Assembly: GCA_023417265.1 (NCBI GenBank)
Contig: JAEZFY010000062.1
Span: forward strand, 1 to 5,883
Reading direction: 5' to 3'
Length of the DNA: 5,883 nt
Origin: Actinomycetes bacterium
Lineage (GTDB): Bacteria > Actinomycetota > Acidimicrobiia > Acidimicrobiales > Ilumatobacteraceae
A program made the position numbers and the translations under genes. Shown here one piece after another: positions 4,707 through 5,883 of the stretch (its first letter is position 1; each line of letters begins with the position of its first letter). The notes under the pieces are model-generated. The model saw only the letters and a program-made list of their open reading frames with translations, was not told the DNA's origin and did not search any database.

Positions 4707-5712
4707 GCCACGGTCCGGCACCGGTGGCGGCCAGCACGGCGTGGGCGATCGCCCGCGCCACCGTGTCGGCCGCGGCGGCGAGCACCGGCCCGACGAGTGC
4801 CGGGCGCGTGCTCGCCGACAGGTAGACGTCGCTGTCGGGCGCGGCCAGCGGCGCCGTACCCGTCGCCAGCGCAAACGCGACGTCGCCGTCGTGGTACTGA
4901 TGGATCGGGTCGATCGCCCGGGCCATGCCGTCGTGGGCCGCAGCCGCGAGGCGAGTGCACTCGGGTTTCGACAGGTCGGCGTCGGTGGCGACGACGGCGA
5001 GCGTGGTGTTGAGCGGACGCGGCTCGCGGGGGAGCGCACGGTACGCGCGTGCCTCGGCGGCGGCCGGCCGGCGGAGGGTGAACTCGCCGGGTAGCCCGCG
5101 GGCCGCGCCCCACAGACGTCCGGTGGCCGGATCGACCGCGCTGCCGGCAGAGTTGACGACCACCAGCGCGGCGACGGTGACCCCGCTGTCAAGGACGCAG
5201 CTCGCCGCGCCGACGCCGCCCTTCAGCGGGCCGGCGTGGGCGCCGGTGCCGGCTCCGACCGAGCCCAGCTCGACAGCCTCGGCACTGGCCGCGGCGGCCG
5301 CAGCGCGGCCGAACGCCCCGGTCGGCACGTTCCCGAACCGCCCGCCGGCACCGAGATCGAACAGCACCGCGGCCGGCACGATCGGCACGACGTGGTGCGG
5401 GTCCGGTCCCACCCGGTAGCCGCGACGCTGCTGGGCGAGCCAGCGCCGGACACCGTCGGCGGCGGCCAGCCCGTAGGCGCTGCCGCCGGTGAGGCACACG
5501 GCGTCGACGTGAGGCACGAGCCCGGTCGGGTCGAGCGGCGTGAGCTCCGACGTGCTCGCCCCACCGCCCCCGACCGACACGCCGCCGGCCGTGCCGAGCG
5601 GGGCGAGCACGACGGTCGTACCGGTGAGCCACCCGTCCGCACGCCGAGCGTGATGTCCGACGCGGATCCCGGCGACGTCGACGAGCGAGTTGGTGGGGCC
5701 GGCGATCACCAC
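4669..5712 (-). CDS. P1 family (S58) self-processing N-terminal-nucleophile hydrolase, DmpA/NylC-like
   Basis: This protein of about 347 residues belongs to the P1/DmpA/NylC group (MEROPS S58), which includes D-aminopeptidase DmpA, beta-peptidyl aminopeptidases and 6-aminohexanoate-oligomer hydrolases. They are made as one chain and cleave themselves to free an N-terminal Ser or Thr nucleophile. The opening GPTNSLVDVAGIRVGHH and WLTGTTVVLAP are typical, as is LTGGSAYGLAAADGV. The likely cleavage site is N235/T236 in PLNTTLAVVATDADLSK, giving chains of about 235 and 111 residues. K164 (GPLKGG), N187 (VVVNSAG), D275 and D277 (HDGD) match the catalytic set I recall for NylC (K189, N219, T267, D306, D308); the Thr-to-Asp distances of 39 and 41 are identical. 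No signal peptide is seen, so it is probably cytosolic. The start is uncertain: GTG 5712, GTG 5709 (a CATGCT hexamer lies 6 nt upstream) or TTG 5766. It converges on ccdA with a 38-bp overlap. The natural substrate is unknown. Confidence 0.88.
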   Translation of the reverse strand: MVIAGPTNSLVDVAGIRVGHHARRADGWLTGTTVVLAPLGTAGGVSVGGGGASTSELTPLDPTGLVPHVDAVCLTGGSAYGLAAADGVRRWLAQQRRGYRVGPDPHHVVPIVPAAVLFDLGAGGRFGNVPTGAFGRAAAAAASAEAVELGSVGAGTGAHAGPLKGGVGAASCVLDSGVTVAALVVVNSAGSAVDPATGRLWGAARGLPGEFTLRRPAAAEARAYRALPREPRPLNTTLAVVATDADLSKPECTRLAAAAHDGMARAIDPIHQYHDGDVAFALATGTAPLAAPDSDVYLSASTRPALVGPVLAAAADTVARAIAHAVLAATGAGPWLSYRELFPSASA

Positions 5713-5731
5713 CCGAGCATGCCCGATGCGG

Positions 5732-5752
5732 CGCCGGGCCGGTGACCCGGCG
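5732..5752. repeat. Perfect 7-bp inverted repeat with 7-nt spacer near the hydrolase start
   Basis: CGCCGGG (5732-5738) and CCCGGCG (5746-5752) are exact reverse complements separated by CCGGTGA. The repeat lies 20 bp upstream of the preferred hydrolase start and about 20 bp from the AT-richer promoter patch of the divergent lipoprotein gene. It could be an operator or a leader hairpin. If translation actually begins at TTG 5766 it would be inside the coding region. In sequence this GC-rich a 7-bp repeat can arise by chance. Confidence 0.35.
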
Positions 5753-5772
5753 ACGGCGGCGTACAAACGTGG

Positions 5773-5803
5773 TTGTTGTAATTCCGACTGAACAGGTAAG
5801 AAT
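5773..5803 (+). promoter_or_regulatory. Candidate promoter of the right-edge lipoprotein gene
   Basis: This stretch is AT-rich against a very GC-rich background. TTGTTG (5773-5778) can serve as -35, with an 18-nt spacer to TAAGAA (5797-5802) as -10. Shifted by one base, AAGAAT (5798-5803) keeps the key A and T of the -10 and leaves 7 nt before the ATG at 5811, the same spacing as at the ccdA start. AATTC (5780-5784) and GAATT (5800-5804) form a spaced inverted repeat across the core and might be an operator half-site pair. Confidence 0.45.
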
Positions 5804-5810
5804 TGCAGAC

Positions 5811-5883
5811 ATGCGATATCGATCTCTTGTCACGGCCCTCACCGCACTCGCCCTCGCCGGCGCCGCGTGCGGCGGCGACGAAG
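5811..5883 (+). CDS. N-terminus of a probable lipoprotein (partial, runs off right edge)
   Basis: The first 24 codons read MRYRSLVTALTALALAGAACGGDE. They show a short basic n-region (RYR), a hydrophobic stretch (LVTALTALALAGAA) and a cysteine at residue 20 followed by GGDE. This is the usual look of an actinobacterial lipoprotein signal peptide, where the cysteine is lipidated and the mature protein is tethered outside the membrane. The lipobox (GAAC) is weaker than the classic LAGC/LAAC because Gly rather than Leu is at -3. The ATG is preceded by a promoter-like AT-rich patch and has no clear Shine-Dalgarno sequence. It is divergent from the P1 hydrolase gene. Solute-binding protein is a common fate for such a start, but nothing of the mature domain is visible. 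Confidence 0.7.
   Translation, partial: MRYRSLVTALTALALAGAACGGDE

Noticed and set aside
3762..5192. In-frame upstream extension of the toroid/MarC-like gene to 5192, giving a 1077-residue chain
   Set aside because: The extension is antisense to ccdA, has low-complexity Arg/His/Pro-rich composition, and precedes a proper signal peptide at ATG 3761. It is a GC-rich open-frame artefact.
5764..5766. TTG at 5766 as the hydrolase start
   Set aside because: It adds an Arg/Ala-rich 18-residue leader not seen in the family opening and uses a rarer start codon. It cannot be fully excluded.
1..5883. Mobile element, CRISPR array, toxin-antitoxin or tRNA gene
   Set aside because: No transposase or integrase motifs, direct-repeat arrays, terminal inverted repeats, small paired ORFs or cloverleaf-like segments with a CCA-type end were seen.

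Overview
The window is very GC-rich. Its genes show strong G/C preference at third codon positions, and GTG is the most common start. Several starts lack a Shine-Dalgarno sequence but have a -10-like hexamer 6-8 nt upstream. Together this suggests an actinobacterial chromosome, possibly of the Acidimicrobiia/Ilumatobacter type; that placement is inferred from style and from the look of the proteins, not from a marker gene. I see no rRNA, tRNA, CRISPR array, insertion sequence or phage gene. Coding density is high and nearly every base is explained.

Layout, left to right. (a) 2-52 (+): the last 16 codons of a gene entering from the left, followed by a strong hairpin (62-90) that overlaps the 3' end of the converging gene. 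(b) 77-1915 (-): a compact three-gene unit read right to left. It has a RimJ/RimL-type GNAT acetyltransferase, then two paralogous flavodoxin-fold NAD(P)H:quinone oxidoreductase-like proteins, with a 7-bp gap and then a 4-bp GTGA stop/start overlap. (c) 1959-3761 (-): a 600-residue exported/membrane protein. It joins a signal peptide and an alpha/alpha-toroid-like domain (terpene-cyclase/prenyltransferase-repeat flavour) to a C-terminal six-helix membrane domain that looks like the MarC family. (d) 3810-4706 (+): a CcdA/DsbD-type thiol-disulfide electron carrier, divergent from (c) across only 48 bp. (e) 4669-5712 (-): a P1-family (S58/DmpA/NylC-like) self-cleaving N-terminal-nucleophile hydrolase, converging on and overlapping ccdA by 38 bp. 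(f) 5811-5883 (+): the start of a probable lipoprotein that runs off the right edge.

How they may work together: the GNAT and oxidoreductase genes look co-transcribed and are cytosolic. The toroid/MarC-like protein and the CcdA protein share a divergent promoter region and are both membrane-located. Their membrane domains both belong to families grouped in the LysE superfamily, and the toroid domain has two cysteines predicted to lie outside the membrane. A shared envelope role is possible but is inference only. The P1 hydrolase shows no clear pathway link to its neighbours. The most unusual item is the toroid-MarC-like fusion; the rest is mostly ordinary actinobacterial gene content.
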